A DNA stretch of 64,000 nucleotides from Thauera sp. 2A1 (GTDB lineage Bacteria > Pseudomonadota > Gammaproteobacteria > Burkholderiales > Rhodocyclaceae): positions 1 through 64,000 of the forward strand of contig NZ_SSXV01000026.1 in NCBI RefSeq assembly GCF_009469595.2, read 5' to 3'. Positions 62,501 to 64,000 of the stretch are shown one piece after another. Numbering within the stretch: the first letter of the stretch is position 1; each line of letters starts with the position of its first letter. Made by a program: the position numbers and the translations under genes. The notes under the pieces were generated by a model. It was not told where the DNA came from, searched no databases, and worked only from the letters and a program-made list of their open reading frames with translations.

Positions 62501-64000
62501 GGTGAAGCACCACTTCCGCAGCCTGGGCCGCGACAGCCAGACGCAGGACTTCACCGTAGTCGGCATCGGCGACATGTCCGGCGACGTGTTCGGCAACGGC
62601 ATGCTGCTGTCGCGCCACATCCGCCTGGTGGCGGCCTTCGACCACCGCCACATCTTCATCGACCCCGAGCCGGACACCGCCGCCAGCTTCGCCGAGCGCG
62701 AGCGCATGTTCAAGCTGCCGCGCTCGTCCTGGGCCGACTACAACACCTCGCTGATCTCCGCGGGCGGCGGGGTGTACCCGCGCAGCGCCAAGTCGGTGGC
62801 GCTGTCGCCCCAGGCGCGTGCCGCGCTGGACATCGCCGCCGAGCACCTGCCGCCGGCCGAGCTGATCCACGCCATCCTGCAGGCGCCGGTGGACCTGCTC
62901 TACAACGGCGGCATCGGCACCTACATCAAGGCCAGCACCGAGAGCCACGCCGAGGTGGGCGACCGCAGCAACGACGCGATCCGCGTGGACGGTGCGCAAC
63001 TGCGCTGCAAGGTGGTGGCCGAGGGCGGCAACCTCGGCGCGACCCAGCGCGGCCGCATCGAGTTCGCGCTGCGCGGCGGGCTCATCAACACCGACGCGAT
63101 CGACAACTCAGGCGGCGTGGATTGCTCCGACCACGAGGTCAACATCAAGATCCTGCTCAACCACGTGGTGGCCGAGGGCGAGCTCACCGGCAAGCAGCGC
63201 GACCGCCTGCTCGCCGAGATGACCGACGACGTGGCGGAACTGGTGCTGCGCGACAACCGCGGGCAGAACCAGATCCTGGCGCTCGAGCGCGCGCGCGGCG
63301 CGGCCCAGCTCGACGAGCAGGCGCGCTACATGCGCCACCTCGTCGCCGCCGGCCGCCTCAACCGGCGGATCGAGTTCCTGCCGTCGGACGACGTCGTCGC
63401 CGAACGCGCCCAGGCCCATGCCGGGCTCACCACGCCGGAGCTGGCGGTGCTGCTGGCCTACGGCAAGATGGAGCTGTACGACGCGGTGCTGGCGTCCGAC
63501 ATCCCGGAAGATCCCTACATTGCCACCACGCTGGAGCGCTACTTCCCGAAGGCGCTGCGCGAGCGCTTCCCGCAGCAGATCCGCCAGCATCCGCTGCGCC
63601 GCGAGATCATCGCCACCCATGTGGTCAACAGCATGGTCAATCGCGTCGGCCCCAGCTTCTGCTTCCGCCTGCAGGAGGAGACCGGCGCCACCGCCGCCGA
63701 CATCGTGCGCGCCTACCTCGGCACGCGCGAGATCTTCGGCCTGGTGTCGCTGTGGCACGCCGCCGAGGTACTCGACCATGCGGTGCCGGTCGAGGTGCAG
63801 CAGGACATCCTGCAGGCGAGCATGCGCCTGGCGCTGCGCGGCACGGTATGGCTGCTGCAGCGGCGCGCCATCCTGGGCGAGCTCCAGGCAGCCATCGCCC
63901 GCTTCGCCCCCGGCGTCGGCGAGGTCGGCAATGGCCTGGCGCGCTGGCTGGCGCCGCACGAACTCGCACCGGTGGACGCCGAAGCCGGGCGCCTGGCTGC
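59586..64000 (+). CDS. gdhB: NAD-specific glutamate dehydrogenase, large type (3' end missing)
   Basis: An open frame from ATG 59586 (AGGAGG upstream) to the window edge, 1471 codons of a family usually near 1600. It is the large bacterial NAD-GDH that deaminates glutamate to 2-oxoglutarate. The N-terminal regulatory region includes VIEIINDDMPFLVDSITNEV, and the catalytic part has RGGLRWSDRMEDYRTEV, VGSKGGFVLKRP (about 855), ADKGTASFSDIANRTAAEYG, GIGDMSGDVFGNGMLLS and NGGIGTYIKAS. No frameshift is seen. The C-terminal end lies outside the window. Confidence 0.95.
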   Translation, partial: MPNPDTTPIADALDPVTRVAESIAARLPADEAAEAAEFARQYYALTAPEDLAERPLDDLYGAVLSHWHFARGFAGGAPRLRVYNPRLEEHGWQSTHTVIEIINDDMPFLVDSITNEVNRQGLMAHLVVHPVMKIVRDAEHRIVRVARARNEADGRFESLIHVEVDRRTERAQLDALQDGLLRILGDVRAAVEDWPRMKQRIADILSGLDAAPPPVAAAELAEGRAFLEWIADDNFTLLGCRDYDLVRDPAATGATDGSADELRAVPGSGLGILREHGQALPSLAFSQMPPELRASARARNLLTLTKANARATVHRSAYLDYIGVKRFDAAGEVIGERRLLGLYTSAAYSASPTQIPLLRSKVATVTERAGFLPKSHAAKALATILEQYPRDELIQTSSDDLYDTAMGILRLGERQRTRLFVRRDSFGRYYACLLFVPRENYNTDVRQRMQAVLSEALHGVSAEFNVHLSDSPLARILIVIRTLPGAAPDFDVHELEQRLVRLARRWEDDLAHALVEAVGEERANALFAQYAGGFAAGYRDEHAPRMAVHDIAQLETLDAPDAIAMNLYLPLEAPPGRLRFKLIRAGELAPLSQSLPMLEHMGVRVLEERPFEVRRNDGEELWIDDFGLAVPEGLEIDIEHLRDRFQETFLRTWRGDNDDDDFNRLVLLAGLDWRSVAVLRAYARYMKQAAFTFSQHYIEQALAGHAAIAADLVALFRARFDPALGADRDARQQQIAGRVTAALDGVSNLDEDRILRHYLALIQATLRTNFFQRGADGRPKGWLSFKFDPSKVPLLPEPKPMFEIFVHSPRVEGVHLRGGKVARGGLRWSDRMEDYRTEVLGLVKAQQVKNAVIVPVGSKGGFVLKRPPAGGDRDALMQEGIACYQTYLRGLLDITDNLVGGQVAAPADVVRHDPDDPYLVVAADKGTASFSDIANRTAAEYGFWLGDAFASGGSAGYDHKGMAITARGAWESVKHHFRSLGRDSQTQDFTVVGIGDMSGDVFGNGMLLSRHIRLVAAFDHRHIFIDPEPDTAASFAERERMFKLPRSSWADYNTSLISAGGGVYPRSAKSVALSPQARAALDIAAEHLPPAELIHAILQAPVDLLYNGGIGTYIKASTESHAEVGDRSNDAIRVDGAQLRCKVVAEGGNLGATQRGRIEFALRGGLINTDAIDNSGGVDCSDHEVNIKILLNHVVAEGELTGKQRDRLLAEMTDDVAELVLRDNRGQNQILALERARGAAQLDEQARYMRHLVAAGRLNRRIEFLPSDDVVAERAQAHAGLTTPELAVLLAYGKMELYDAVLASDIPEDPYIATTLERYFPKALRERFPQQIRQHPLRREIIATHVVNSMVNRVGPSFCFRLQEETGATAADIVRAYLGTREIFGLVSLWHAAEVLDHAVPVEVQQDILQASMRLALRGTVWLLQRRAILGELQAAIARFAPGVGEVGNGLARWLAPHELAPVDAEAGRLA

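Noticed and set aside
59472..62999. A 1175-codon open frame on the minus strand
   Set aside because: It is the antisense shadow of the NAD-glutamate dehydrogenase gene, whose plus-strand frame has all family motifs.

Overview
The window reads as chromosomal DNA of a high-GC betaproteobacterium, most likely Rhodocyclales of the Thauera/Azoarcus type. This genus-level call is inferred from protein family variants, from gene orders such as nadD-rsfS-rlmH-maf-rng, from two BPSS1780-type membrane proteins in tandem, and from an SAH riboswitch in front of ahcY. No rRNA, insertion sequence, phage or CRISPR array is visible. Nearly all of the DNA is densely packed genes, many with 4-bp ATGA or GTGA overlaps.

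Layout. 0.2-11.1 kb (+): a DUF2782 protein, a deoxyinosine glycosylase, thrB, two membrane proteins, nadD-rsfS-rlmH, maf, rng, a UbiA-family prenyltransferase, ruvA, ruvB and a small membrane protein. 11.1-16.1 kb (-): a winged-helix regulator, then xerC, DUF484, dapF and two LpxL-like acyltransferases. 16.1-21.3 kb (+): the activated-methyl cycle (metK, ahcY, tlyA, metF), with a strong metK promoter and structured leader, two hairpin repeats, and the SAH riboswitch. 21.5-28.9 kb (+): a TonB-dependent receptor, a YfiR protein, a hybrid histidine kinase with receiver and Hpt domains, and an HDOD-REC-GGDEF protein. 29-31.4 kb (-): an EamA transporter and a HerA-like ATPase. 31.6-37.7 kb: yebC; an Lrp regulator divergent from ornithine cyclodeaminase and arginase; an ectoine-type aspartate kinase; YbjQ; ruvC; tRNA-Lys(CTT). 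37.8-41.9 kb: an FAD monooxygenase, a Tim44-like protein, an AI-2E/PerM transporter and a DUF454 protein. 41.9-48.2 kb (-): a type I secretion operon with two ABC permease/ATPases. 48.3-56.8 kb (-): a cupin, recC without recB or recD, and a second receptor / periplasmic binding protein / diguanylate cyclase operon. 56.9-64 kb: marC, a UvrD-like ATPase with a degenerate nuclease-like domain, and the start of a large NAD-glutamate dehydrogenase that runs off the window.

The most interesting part is the pair of look-alike operons at 21.5-28.9 and 52.3-56.8 kb. Each joins an outer-membrane TonB-dependent receptor to a periplasmic protein and an inner-membrane signalling enzyme (a phosphorelay kinase in one, a diguanylate cyclase in the other). 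This resembles the YfiB-YfiR-YfiN logic with its outer and inner parts exchanged. A second unusual signal is a family of intergenic elements (5490-5595, 17548-17681, 17734-17838) that share a conserved core but have different, still self-complementary, 21-22 bp stems.
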